A DNA stretch of 64,000 nucleotides from Cordilura impudica (Eukaryota > Arthropoda > Insecta > Diptera > Scathophagidae). This document shows, in pieces, positions 10,676-21,880 of the stretch. The translations under genes were made by a program, and so were the position numbers. Below the pieces are notes generated by a model. That model was given only the letters and a program-made list of their open reading frames with translations. It was not told the origin of the DNA and ran no database searches. Location: contig OY821518.1 in NCBI GenBank assembly GCA_963682025.1, positions 30,832,032 through 30,896,031 of the forward strand, read 5' to 3'. Position 1 is the first letter of the stretch. Each line of letters opens with the position of its first letter.

Positions 10676-10951
10676 TCTACTTTCGGTCCAGAAAGAATGA
10701 AGACTTTACACTACGAATTGTTTCCCCACCCCCAGTATGCTCTAGATCTGAACCCCAGCGATTATTATTTGTTCACATACTTGAAAAAATGTCTCCAGCG
10801 AAAGAGATTTTCCACAAATGAAGAAATCATATCAGGAACGGAAGCTTATTTTGAAGAGTTTGACAAGTTGTATTTTTTCAAGGGTATCAAGATGTTAAAG
10901 GATCGCTGGAAGAAGTGGATTCTACCTATCGGAGATTACGTTGAAGATTAA
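10676..10951 (+). pseudogene. Mariner transposase C-terminal fragment
   Basis: An open frame encodes MKTLHYELFPHPQYALDLNP then SDYYLFTYLKKCLQRKRFST, continuing to TEAYFEEFDKLYFFKGIKML and ending in a GDYVED tail. This is the last quarter of a mariner (DD34D) transposase. The Asp of NPSDYYLF is the third catalytic residue. The first two catalytic Asp and the DNA-binding domain are missing. Upstream to about 10640 is unrelated AT-rich sequence, so the copy is 5'-truncated. A stop follows the normal C-terminus. Confidence 0.8.
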
Positions 10952-11015
10952 AATTGATTTGAAGTCTAAAAAAAAACTGTTTTTTCATTGTTAGGCCACG
11001 GAGTTTTCACTCCAT

Positions 11016-11437
11016 GTTTAATATTTATTACACATGCATGTTTATTATACACACTAACCTTTAATAGGCCAACAGCAAACAGTGTGGGACCATTTTTAGT
11101 CATAGCCCCATATAAAGTTGCTAAATCCCGATATTCACTTAAGTCTTTTAAAAAAGAAAAATATTTTGTAGATTTCTTTAAATTTTTTTTTTTTTTTTTT
11201 TTTTGAAAAATAAGTGACTTTGCTAGTCGCCATATAAAACTAACATCAAATTTTGACCTGTTCATAGCTGCACGCCACAAATTAATAACAAGACCACTAA
11301 AATTTGGTTTTTGTTTGTTTTCTATATATATATTGTATACAATTATTGCCTCAGCAAAATTGAGTCCAAGAGCCTCTCTCGAAGTGCATGGTATAGGTTA
11401 TTGTTTAGTCGGTCTAGACCGACTTATTTTTATTTAT
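11016..11437 (+). mobile_element. Family A, 3' fragment
   Basis: Diverged family A internal sequence, with a long poly-T at 11186-11204. It ends with AGTCGGTCTAGACCGACT. Confidence 0.6.
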
Positions 11438-11867
11438 TTTCTTTGAGTGTGTGTATGCGCGTGTATGTGTGTGTCTTTGTTTGTATGAGTACGAGTACGA
11501 GTACACATGAACAGTTAAACAACTGTTTAATAATTACTTATTTAAACAAAAATCCTTTGAGTTGGTTTAACAAAAACACGTTTCAATACACGTTTCCGTC
11601 CTTTGTGCATGTATGAGTGCGAAGTGAGTTGTGTGTACTGTTTAAAAAGTTTATTAAAATAACAATAAAAACCAACAATGATGTTGAAGATGAACGGGGA
11701 AAAAAGTTGCAGTTTTACAACTTCATATCGTTTTTATAAATGAGAGTATTAAGACTTTTATATTATGGAAATTAATGATGCTATCTACTATTGTTGGCTT
11801 TCCTAGATGGCAATATATAATTTTCGAAAAGTCACAGTTCTGAATTTTCAGGTCACGAGTATAATGA
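11438..11867. other. GT-rich simple sequence and unassigned DNA
   Basis: 11445-11510 is rich in GT/TGTG and ACGAGT triplets. The rest shows nothing recognisable. Confidence 0.4.
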
Positions 11868-12150
11868 GTGTGTTCTGATCGACTCGAAATCACTTTCTGT
11901 CTGTCCATCTGTCTGCATATCGAAGTAAATCTTGTAATCAAACTACAGGTCGTAGTGTTTAATATATTTTGGAGAAATTTGGTATATAAGTTTTTCTCGG
12001 CCATAGGACAAACGCTATTGAAATTGGTTAAAGTCGGTACATATTCAGAGCTAGCCCCTATAAAAATAAATCGTATCAGATTGACTAAAATGGTATATAA
12101 AATTTGGTATATGTGTGCCACCAATCTGTAGTCCAAAAATAAACCCTGTA
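11868..12150 (+). mobile_element. Family A, internal fragment
   Basis: Begins near the GATCGACTC block and the GTCTGTCC microsatellite and runs to 'CAATCTGTAGTCC'. Both ends are missing. Confidence 0.6.
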
Positions 12151-12161
12151 GCACCACTTTT

Positions 12162-12715
12162 AATACCATGCGTTTAGAGACCCTATTTCTTAGGCCCAAC
12201 TAATTGGATATAGAAAATAAGTTCAAACCGAATTTGAGTGACATTGGCATATAAATCGGATGCTACATTTATATGGGGACTAGGTCAAAAAGTGAACCGT
12301 TCCTGACCATATTCGGTAAAGTCACTTATTTTTTTGCAAAAATGTATAAATAACAAATTTGAGAAAAATTAGTGCAATATTTTTGTTTTTTGATAAATTT
12401 AAGTGAAGATCGGGAAGCAGATTTATATGGGGGTTATGACAAAGAATTGTCCTATAGGGTTTATTTTTCGACTACTGATTAATGGGAGTAATAAACATAC
12501 ACAAACCCAATTTGACCGAGATTTATATGATAATGTGGATCTTATAAAAATTTCGATTTCAAAGTCGATTTCATTGGGTTCATTTGTATGGGGAACAGAA
12601 CATGAACAGATTTTCACCAATTTCAATAGCGTTCATGCTATGGCCGATAGAAGCTTATATACCAAATTTCATCCAAATATATTCTTATTTGCAGACGGAC
12701 GGACACAGCAAACTA
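12162..12715 (-). mobile_element. Family A, truncated copy
   Basis: Reverse-orientation A sequence from ATACCATGCGTTTAGAGACC to a short GACGGACGGAC microsatellite. It abuts the preceding plus-strand fragment, giving a head-to-head arrangement. Confidence 0.65.
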
Positions 12716-12857
12716 ATATAACAAACCAATTCTTTGAATATTGAATGTCAGGTCAAATTTTAACACCATATCAAATATACAGCCCAATCGAAAACAAATA
12801 TTCCGTGTGAGATTTCTCAGTTTCCCCTTTACACCTATTCTGAGTTTTTTTCTTCTT

Positions 12858-12948
12858 GTTTATAACCTATACCACTATGTGGTTTTGGTATAATGACTTC
12901 TTGAGTCGATTTAGCGATGTCCGTCCGTCTGTCCGTCTGTCTTCGATT
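12858..12948 (+). mobile_element. Family A, 5' end fragment
   Basis: ACCTATACCACTATGTGG through the GTCCGTC microsatellite. It is cut by the start of family C copy 1. Confidence 0.6.
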
Positions 12949-12951
12949 AAA

Positions 12952-15718
12952 CCAAGTAAGAGTGTTAAATTCGACTGTGCCGAATCTTTGATACCCTTCA
13001 CCTCGGTTTGAGTATTGATAATAAATGTAAACAAAATATTTGAAAATGTGAACAATTTGTTAAACTTAATACCAAATTTTTTCAGTAAATTCTTTAGGTT
13101 GATCCGCTTAACAGATGATTTTTGTTTATTTCAAGAGTTGATCTATAAAACTCTCTCACATTAGTAATTCGAGCTCCAACGAGGAACGTCTTTTCTTTTA
13201 TTTCGGATTAAAGAAAATACGTTTCGGTGTTTGCTTTCTGGTCATCGTACATGCGTTTCCGGTTGTATGATAATCTCTCGTTTAATTTAGTTTAAGATTT
13301 TGCAAATTAAATAGCTCGTTCTAACGTCCCTTGCGAATGTAATGGTTGTGTAGGGTGGCTATACGCATTAAATCATGCTAATTGGAGATGGCTGTCTAGT
13401 TTCTTTTAACTGGCCAAATAATTCTTCATTGCGGCCGTATAGATCGGATAGAGTAACAATATAATAACCAAAAAAAAGGCTCTCTATGTTTGGAAAACAT
13501 AGAGAATAAATTTTTTTTTTACATATTAAAAGGGAGTTTTCACTATTAGATTTCGTGGTAACACAAAATAACACAATACAATACAAAATCTAACCCAGTG
13601 ATGCCAACTTTTGATTTTGCATTCAACGTTTTGGGTTTTACCTTGCATAACATGAAGTCAAATTTTGAAGTCATCATGAACACTGGTTCAAATTATAGAT
13701 GTCAAACGCAAAAAAAAAAAAATGTCCCAAAAATTTTAAATTAAATATTTTTTTTTCTTTATTTTCTGAAAAACTTAAAATTTACGTCTAAAGAAATTGT
13801 GAAAAATAATATATAAATAATATTCTCATCAAACTGAGCTTCATTTATGTAACAATTTTTATGTTCGCAATTCTTAAATATCATTTGAGGTTTTCTAAAC
13901 TTCATTGAATTTAAATTAATATTTTCTTATCCTGAAATGCTATTATTGTCTCCTCAATCGCAATATTTTTTCTTAATTTCAGTTTATTTTTTCGAAATAA
14001 ACATATTTTGTATTTTTTGAATATCAATTTGTGTTTCAAAATTGATGTCTTCTTAATTTCAAGTTATTATTTCCGACGTTTTAATATGATTTTCTGAAAT
14101 TCAATTGATATTTTCTAATTTCTAATTGGTAATCTGAATTCAAATTTATAGAATTGATATTTTCTTAAATTTGAATGGAAAATTTAAAAGGTGCAATTTT
14201 GTATTTATGTCAATAGTAATGCTTTACCAATTAAAAACAATTTTTAAAAATTATATGTAAACGCAATAAGATATTTTGTAGGTAAAGCAGAATAATAATT
14301 TAATATAACTATATAGAACTGTTTTGAAAACAAAAAACCCAATCATGAACTCGGTAACTCTATTTTGTAAACATAACAAAAAGTTTTTATGCCAAACTAT
14401 GGTCATATTTGTAAAAGTATGATGGAAAAACGTATGAAATAAAAGACCGGTCCTCTGTATACTCTTAACATTGTGGTGTTTGATATCTAATTGAAAATGT
14501 TGACATTCATGTTAAAATAGAAATAACTATTGCAAAGCTAACTAGAACAAAAATTGTGGCGCCATCTACTGTGGCATAGCAACACTGAGTATAATGAAGT
14601 GACACTCTGTTTATTAATTCAAAAGAAATGTATTTTCCCTAAAACAAAATATTGCAGAATTTTATATATATAAATTAATATACCGATTTATTTCTAACAT
14701 GCGGTTATTATGAATATACATACTATATATAGAATATATAGAATATATGTATATTATTTTATTATTTAATATGTATATGCAACATCAAAAGTTATTGCTA
14801 TGTTTTTCTTTATATAAATTAATACATAAATTTTTTTTTTTTGTAAAGTAATATTTTTTTTATTAACAGCTAAGCAGTTTAGCATTATTTGCTAGGTGTT
14901 GGTGAATTTTTACTCCCTTTATATTAACTCGTAGTATCTGCTTCTCTGCTTGTTGACAAAATTTTGGATCGATTTTTAACCCCTTTCCCGTGACCCCATT
15001 GATCTGAAACTTTGCAGGCAGGCTCATGCTAATAACAAAAAAGATCTAACAAATTTTTTTAGTGATGCCAAAACAATGGAAACTTTTAAATTTTTCTACC
15101 AGAATTGATAAAAAATGTACAAATGGTTAGTTTTTATTATATTATTACCACAACGACCACAAAAACAACAAGTTCAGCTATGACAACAATACAACATTTA
15201 GAATAATAACAAGAACGGTATAGAAACATCATATTTTTAATTTTTTGTTTAATTTTTCAGAGATTTCCCTGGACCTGTTCCACCAATTCTAATGATTTTT
15301 GAAATAGAAATCTTTCCATGATATTGGTGAATCATTCTCATTAAAAACGATCACCCTAGCTGTCCTATTGAGGGCGTGATCTTGATAAGAACAACATAGA
15401 AAATCATATTTTTAAAGACTTTTTTTAGTTCTTCATTCAAATCTCGGGCTCTAATCAAACAATTTGGGCGATTGTAAATAGCAAACTTTTCAGAATACTA
15501 GTGAATCATTTTTTATGCCAACAACCAGCCTAGCTGCCCAATTGAAGTTGTCATCGTGACTTCCACAGACGGACAGACGGACATCGCTATATCAACTCCG
15601 CTTGTTATAAGGATCACAAATATATATATTTTTTGGGGTCCAGAATTTTTTTTCTAATTATTACAAACGGAATGACAAACTTATATATACCCTCTGCACA
15701 CTGGGGTGGAGGGCATAA
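12952..15718 (+). mobile_element. Family C element, copy 1 (2.8 kb)
   Basis: Starts AAGTAAGAGTGTTAAATTCG and ends in CCCTCTGCACACTGGGGTGG AGGG, a TATACCC-type hairpin end in inverse orientation. The whole length is repeated at 35180-40138 and, inverted, at 43537-46657. A short GACAGACGGAC microsatellite lies at 15565. The hairpin, the GTCY repeat and the lack of a target duplication suggest a non-autonomous Helentron like family A, only longer. No coding region is seen. Confidence 0.65.
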
Positions 15719-15736
15719 AAATATATATGTATTAGA

Positions 15737-16690
15737 CTGGTCGCAGATTGTATGGGATTTTTTTAATTCTTAATATATGCGATGTCTAAAATATGAGGTT
15801 TGCTACTATAAATGCGGTCTTAATTTTTGGCTCGATCCTACGGTGCTCGCAGGTGCCTAGTGGCGCCCAAAGTACCCGAAGTTTGTTCATATGGAAAAAA
15901 AAACATGACTTTTTTCAGATTTTACGAAAATTTCGTTCTACAGTTTATTTTTTTCGACAAGTTGTTATTTTAATCGATGTCAGTAATAAATTTTCTTTTA
16001 TTCTTCAAAATCGAATAAAACTCGCCAAGACCACTTTTGTGTCAAAAAACACTAGGTCGTGAAATTTGACAGAAACTTTTTCACTTTTTTTTTGTCTCTA
16101 TACCTATAAGTACTCAAACATGAAAAATTGTTCTATTACCGCGTTGTTAACCTATTCTGAAATGAGGTCAATGAAGGAAAATTTTTTTGATAAAATTTTT
16201 AAAACTCCTTTTTTAAGATTTAAAAATTTTCTTAAACAAAATTTAAAAAAATAGATCTGGCACTTTTGGGTTTTGTTAAATGTATGTTGAAGATTAACTG
16301 TGTGAATTTTTAAGTAATTTCCTTTGGCAGAATTTTTTTTACAAGGATTTTTTTGCGGATTTCGAGAAAAATTAGATTTTTGTGAAACTTTCAGCAAATA
16401 CTTTATATCAAAAATGAATCAATTTTCTACTTTTAAATTTTATATTTTATATTAATAGCCTATGATTTCGGAAAAATAATATGACCCCTTTAACTTTTTT
16501 GGACTTGGGGTCACATATGACCCCAATCTAATAAAAGACAATTTATTTAAAAAATTCAAATATTTTGTAAGTACTGTTGAATTTTTTGATGTGATGCTTA
16601 AAATATAATAACCAGAAGTGCAAATCTGTCATGCTAAAAATTTGAAATAAGTCGAACAATTTTAACCCATTTGGATTTTATGACACTTTT
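15737..16690 (+). mobile_element. Family D element, partial copy
   Basis: Matches the interior of the complete element at 41290-42740, for example TTTCAGATTTTACGAAAATT, 'TTAAACAAAATTTAAAAAAATAG' and the GGGGTCACATATGACCCC palindrome. Terminal repeats are not visible at either end. Confidence 0.65.
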
Positions 16691-17001
16691 AAATAAAGAT
16701 TACCAAAAACCAGTTTCTCTATTATTTTTCTATTTGTTGTATGATTCGTACATTATTCGTTAACACTTTATGAAAATCTTTTCTGAATTTAACACCTCTT
16801 TCGGCAGTATCGTTTACTACAAGTAATTCCATGCAGATATTTCAACTCTTTTGGAGATCTTCATTGGATTCTCATGTCGATGGAAGAAATACTAAAAATT
16901 CTGCAGAAATACTAAAATAGCTGAAAAAATTTTTAATTTTCTGGGACACAATACCGCTTAAATGAAATTTTTTGGGTAAATGAATTTTCTATTTTCGAAT
17001 A
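16691..17001. other. Unassigned AT-rich DNA
   Basis: Nothing recognisable between the family D fragment and the Harbinger relic. Confidence 0.4.
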
Positions 17002-17528
17002 GTTTCACAAATGTAGCAGAATTTTATTTCTCAACCAATGATTTTCGAACACCTCATTTGTACGCTCAATAAGAGTGCGGTAATTTTCCTCTGCCGTTTT
17101 CGAAACATTTATCCACTTGGGGCAAAGATGTGTTTCATAAATATTTACCACTTCCGTCAGTACCATGCTAAAAGTATACCGGGCTAACGATATGTCGAAA
17201 TATTTCCCTACACCAGTCTGATAGCCAACTTCAGCAAATAATACAAGCACCCGCTAAGTTTGGCAACAAGTGCAACAGAAAATTGTTTTTTGGCCGGTAA
17301 TAAAGAAAAGCCAGTATATTTACTTTTGACTAATTTTGAAGACAATAATAAAGAAATTTATAATATCAATCCACAAAAAATGTTTTATACTTACAATGCT
17401 TATGGCAATCAAGTGGGTTGGACTCATAATAGCGCAACAGCCTCCTAGCAATACTTTCAATTCTTAATTGTTGCTCTTCTACAATAGAAATATTTTCCAC
17501 AAACATTTGGAAAGCAATATTACGCATT
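17002..17528 (-). pseudogene. PIF/Harbinger (HARBI1-like) transposase relic
   Basis: From the minus-strand ATG at 17528 the translation begins MRNIAFQMFVENISIVEEQQ and continues LRIESIARRLLRYYESNPLD before a stop. A second open stretch (17250-17005) gives VGYQTGVGKYFDISLARYTF and LTEVVNIYETHLCPKWINVS. This corresponds to the region before the first catalytic Asp in HARBI1-type nucleases. It then jumps to NYRTLIERTNEVFENHW, which resembles the C-terminal 'ERTIGVLKNRF' block. The catalytic core between them is deleted. By eye it is a Harbinger relic with a large internal deletion. Confidence 0.5.
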
Positions 17529-17604
17529 TGAATTTAGTTTTTTGGTTAAAAGTATTAAATTTATTTTACGTTTAAACTCGTGTAAAGAAATATAATTAAG
17601 TCGT

Positions 17605-17930
17605 TTTCATAGGGGCCATTTGTATGGCGAACAGAACATGAACCGATTTCACCAATTCCAATAGTATTCGTCCCATGGCCGATATAAGCTTATGTATCAA
17701 ATTTCATAAAATGTGTTCATATTTGCGACCCGTAGCTTGATTACAAGGTTTCCATGGACATACAAAGGGACGGATGGACAGACGGACGAACGGACATCGT
17801 TAAATCGATTCATCGTTAAATCGATTCGATCGGTACAATAAAAGTCTAAGTCAAATGTTTTTGGTAGTTACAAACATCATCACAAAGTCATTATACCCTG
17901 ACTACATAGTGGTATAGGGTATAATTAAGT
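17605..17930 (-). mobile_element. Family A, 5' half
   Basis: Reverse-orientation A sequence with a GACGGACGAACGGAC microsatellite at 17770-17797. It ends at the GTGGTATAGGGTATAATTA hairpin. Confidence 0.65.
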
Positions 17931-18661
17931 AAATATGTAAAACAAATATTAACTAAAACAAAATTAATTAACTAAACAAATGAATAAAATAAATAAAACA
18001 ATTTCTAAAAAAGAATTACAACATCTCATATCTCTCTTCCAGGGAATTATGCATCCAAAAGAACAACTGCTTATTTGAAACTTTTTTTCCAGTTTTCCGA
18101 ATATTTAAACAAATAACAGTATGAATTTCAATAGACAAAATAAAAGAATTTTTTTTTAAATAAATGTTTATTTATGTATTTCATTTTTTAATGCCAATAT
18201 AAAAAAAATATTTTTTTTCACACCACGTTGTAACTTCAAAAACCAAACATAAAAATGAAATGAATAAAAAAATCAAACCATAAACAAATTAAAAAAAAAA
18301 CATTTCTGGCAGTACATTTTTATAACAAAAAAATTAAGCTTACAGTAATAAAATTCAGACTAGTAGAACAATTTATAACAGCAATTTCTTACATTTGGTA
18401 TACAGTTATAGCCTCAACAAAGTTGGATCCAAGACCCTCTTGACAACTGCAACGAATGGAATGCAATAGAATGGAATACTCGTAGAAAGAGACATGTTAG
18501 AATTAAAATTTACGTACTTCTGTACATAGGTCAAAAGGTAGTTTAAATCCAATCTTCCTAGGAATGACGAAATCGACTTCGTAAGATACTCTTAAAAAGT
18601 TTAAAGCATTTTCACTGATAAGTGATGATAAGCTAGCTGAAAACATTTCTACTTCATTCTT
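17931..18661. other. Unassigned AT-rich DNA
   Basis: No gene recognised. 18395-18445 is a small scrap of family A. Poly-A/T runs are frequent. Confidence 0.4.
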
Positions 18662-19085
18662 ATTCATATTCTTCGAATTTATTTCTTTAAATTAAATCTG
18701 TAAATTAAAAATATCTCACGAAGCCGCAGGGATTGTCTGTAGTATGATATTTGTATATTAATAAAAAAATCGTTATCCTTCATATTTTTCTTTCCATCAA
18801 TGTATGGATTTGTGTATATTGCTGTGTATTGTGCTGCTTGTATTTATATCTTCGATGGCTTAAGTAAGTGACTTAAGCACATTTAGTAATTAATCAGAAT
18901 CTGCACCCTGCAAACCAAAATCAGTAATAATAACACAATCACTGACAGCAGACTTAAAGGCGTAAGTAAAATACAGATTATTTATATTTACATGCTTATT
19001 TGAATATTGCCATATGTAAGATATGTTAGAGTTTTTTTTTTCTTGTGAATCATCACCGAAGACATGATCCAAGATTACAGAAGAT
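18662..19085. repeat. Repeat I, copy 1
   Basis: About 420 bp also present at 31587-32065. Shared blocks include ATATCTCACGAAGCCGCA, TAGTATGATATTTGTATATT, AATCTGCACCCTG and GTAAGTAAAATACAGATTAT. No protein family recognised. Confidence 0.6.
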
Positions 19086-19159
19086 ATTTGGCACAATAGT
19101 TCATTTACAATAAATATGAAATACTTAAAGACAAAAATTATAACTTGAAAACATGTAAG

Positions 19160-19345
19160 AAAATATAGTCGGTCTAGACCGACTATACGACACCCTGTAC
19201 CATGGTTTAGAGATATTATCTCTTCGGTCCAACTAAGTGGATATAGAAGACAAGAATAAACCCAATATGAGTGGCATTGTTATTAATTTTTTTTGGCTGC
19301 TGATATGAAAAAGTCCATATCGGATGCTATACTTATATGGGAACT
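19160..19345 (-). mobile_element. Family A, 3' end fragment
   Basis: Begins at the AGTCGGTCTAGACCGACT palindrome and extends about 180 bp into the element, where a pogo-like MITE relic adjoins. Confidence 0.65.
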
Positions 19346-19365
19346 AAAGGACAAATATGAATACA

Positions 19366-19470
19366 CCTATCCCTCGATTTACACGATAGATGCGTTCCTG
19401 AAAAAATCGTGTAAACCGAAATAGAAAATATTTGTATGGAAAATCGTGTAAATCGAAAAAAGACACAAAC
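19366..19470. mobile_element. Pogo/Tigger-like MITE remnant
   Basis: CCTCGATTTACACGAT and several inverted or direct ATCGTGTAAA(T/C)CG motifs. Many Tigger-type ends contain CCTCGATTTA. A related piece lies at 30918-30998. Confidence 0.4.
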
Positions 19471-19674
19471 AAGAATTAATTTAAAATTTTGTTTAAAAAA
19501 TTCATTTATTTCAGCGTAAATTACATAATATAAAATCAATACATTAACAAAGTAGGAAGTATTAAAAGAAATTTATAAAACAAAAAAAATTTAATCATAA
19601 AAATTCAAACCATTTACAAAGTTACAAGTTTTCAAAGCAATTTATAAAACAAAATCTTAAAAAATCAATATGTA

Positions 19675-20053
19675 CTAGCGGATTCCAGCCCTCGAAATTC
19701 GAGTGCAAATATTCTAGGAAATTTTATTTTTGCATTAAATAAAGACCCTAAAGGTATGCTAATCAATTATAGCCAATTCACAAATCAACAGAAAGAAACA
19801 AACTCATATTTATTACAAACACATTAACAAATTTAATAAACACACCCATAGCATTGTATAATTTTATGTATGTGTTAGTAGCAACTTTAAATGCAATTTA
19901 CTCAAAATAAAGGAAAAAATTTAAAAATCTGTAAATCTGCAAAACGGCTAAAAAGAAATACCTTTCAAATAATATACGTTTGGTCAAAATGGGGAGAAAA
20001 CGGTAGAAAAAACTTCGGTCACAAGAAATTGCCTAACTTATTAATATTATAGA
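19675..20053 (-). mobile_element. Non-autonomous Helitron family E, full-length
   Basis: In reverse complement it starts TCTATAATATTAATAAG and ends with the hairpin CTCGAA/TTCGAG, 12 nt before CTAG. About 379 bp. It fits the canonical Helitron plan of 5' TC, 3' hairpin and CTRR. Confidence 0.75.
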
Positions 20054-20106
20054 TATATAGTCGATAAAAAAACAAGTCTTATATTTATATATATATATGG
20101 GGGATT

Positions 20107-20160
20107 TCATGTCAAGTGCACCAACTTTTGAAACCGATGTTTTCCGATCGGGATGAAATT
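20107..20160 (+). repeat. Left terminal inverted repeat of the DFAENY-type element
   Basis: Starts TCATGTCAAGTGCACC. It matches the complement of 26076-26129 with about one difference (GATGTTTT versus GATGTCTT). Confidence 0.85.
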
Positions 20161-20208
20161 AACCTTTCCGAAGGTATGTAACATAACTTCATAACATAAC
20201 AGAAGAGA

Positions 20209-21208
20209 ATGGTTATCTGTAACCTGAAAGAGTTATTTCCAACATTTCAATCTGAACACGAGGATGTTAGAATTGGCTTCACGAAATTAACCCAAATTTA
20301 CCATGAAAATGTTAAACTGATGTTGAAGGAAATCAACTTAAAGTATTTAACAGATGATTCGGCAGAAGATTTACACGATTACCGCGATTGCCTTAAATTG
20401 ACTATGTGTCCTAATGCAACAACTTCTTGCCACTTAGGTGAATGTACCAATTGCCCGAAAACCACATTCATCAAAGAAAATTTTATCAACTCTTTAGATC
20501 GAGAATATATAGAGGAGGTCAAATTTGATTCTTGGATTCAGACTGACAGATGCACATTGAAAACAATCATTTTAAATGTGAATGATTTTGTGGAAGAAAT
20601 GTGTACAGGATTGCTAAACTTGGTGACTTTTTAGTCAAAGAGCAATGGTCATTCTTCAAGGATTTGAAGATATATTTGAAGTCTGGTGAATTCGTTATTT
20701 CATATGATTTCGCAGAAAACTATACTACAGTATATTCACAGTAGTTATTTACTACATGAAAGATGAAAAACTGGAACACAAAAGTATGGCAATCATATCC
20801 GACGATTTAAAACATGATGCAGTTGCAGTTTATGAGTATCAGAAGAGAATACTAAAATTTCTAAAATCTAAATTTACAGTAAAGAAGGTAGACTACGTTT
20901 CGGACGGAGCTCGTCAACATTTTAAAAACAAAAGTAGCTTGGCAAATCTTATGGCCCATGAAAAAGATTTTGGAATGCCAGCTGAGTGGCATTTTCATCC
21001 TACTGCTCATGGTAAAGGAGCATGTGATGGTATTGGAGCAAACCTTAAAAGAATTGCAGTGAAGTATAGCCTCCAGTGCTCTCATCAAGATGCGACTGCT
21101 TTATTCCATTGGGCAAAGAGTTATTGTAAAGAAACTAAAATAGTTTTTAGTAGCAAAGAGGATCACCAGGAAACATTGAAAACACTGAAGAGCAGATTCG
21201 ATGCTGCG
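20209..21208 (+). pseudogene. DFAENY-type DDE-like transposase, copy 2, main part
   Basis: The first open frame (20209-20634) encodes a helical segment and a cysteine cluster (CPNATTSCHLGECTNC). It runs by a frameshift into VISYDFAENYTTVYSQ at about 20690-20745, holding the presumed first catalytic Asp. Roughly 50 bp that would encode 'QSAHW' (seen in copy 1) are deleted. The third part (20756-21208) has MAIISDDLKHDA, then VDYVSDGARQHFKNKSSLAN, AEWHFHPTAHGKGACDGIGA and a helical tail to RFDAA. There the RAG1-like element interrupts codon flow. The C-terminus resumes in frame at 25053. The DFAENY, SDG and HGKG blocks suggest an RNase-H-fold nuclease, which is inference. The N-terminal 200 or so residues seen in copy 1 are missing. 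It is not functional. Confidence 0.7.
21204..21208 (+). repeat. 5-bp target duplication, left copy (CTGCG)
   Basis: CTGCG directly precedes CACAGTG. The same five bases follow the right end at 25048-25052. GC-rich 5-bp duplications are typical of Transib and RAG-mediated transposition. Confidence 0.9.
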
Positions 21209-21248
21209 CACAGTGGGGCCAAATGCATGAAAAGTGGCGATTAATTCA
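21209..21248 (+). repeat. Left terminal inverted repeat with RSS-like heptamer
   Basis: The first seven bases CACAGTG equal the consensus heptamer of V(D)J recombination signals. Thirty-eight of 40 bases match the right repeat. No convincing nonamer (ACAAAAACC) follows at 12 or 23 bp. Confidence 0.9.
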
Positions 21249-21808
21249 TAGAAGTCATAATTTAAAAAAAAAAATATTTTTTATTAATGGATATTTATAA
21301 ATACATAAAAAACCAACATTTAAAAAAAAACAGAGTGAAAAAACACATTTTTTAACACTTTATGGGCCATTTTGTGTTCTGTAAAAAATCCTCTTTTTTC
21401 ACATTTTTTGCAGTAACTTTGGAACGGTGCGCTATAAATTATTCAATTAAATTGCAAATTAAAGCATACTAAATGTACTGTAAGAAAAATAAGTAATATT
21501 TTTAAAAATAATAAGGAATAAATATTTTATATGTATTTTTATTAGAAAATTTTTAAATTAAAATCATACCTTTTTTCTCGAAATTTTAAAATTTTGCTCA
21601 AAAATGAAACATTTGAGAATCTAATTGTTTTTTTATTGATAAATAACCATAAACACACTATTTAAAATAAATTTAATTAAATTCGGTTATACTATTTTTT
21701 TTTTTTTTTTGAAAACAACAATTTTTTATTATAATCATTATTACCTTCAATGTTAGTATTTACTTCACATTCAATTTCATAATCATAAATTAATTCGTTA
21801 CAATAATC

Positions 21809-21880
21809 TTAATCTTCATCTCCATCTTCATCTTCATCTTCATCTCCATCTTCATCTCCATCTTCATCTCCATCTTCATC
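21809..21880 (-). repeat. Coding GATGAAGATGGA repeat (acidic tail)
   Basis: An imperfect 12-bp/6-bp tandem repeat within the gene encodes the (DEDG)n tail. Repeat expansion may have extended the protein. Confidence 0.7.

Noticed and set aside
18440..18500. GGAATGGAAT-type satellite
   Set aside because: Only three loose repeats; not enough to call a satellite.
21215..21250. RSS nonamer at 12- or 23-bp spacing after the CACAGTG heptamer
   Set aside because: No ACAAAAACC-like string is present at those distances in either terminal repeat.
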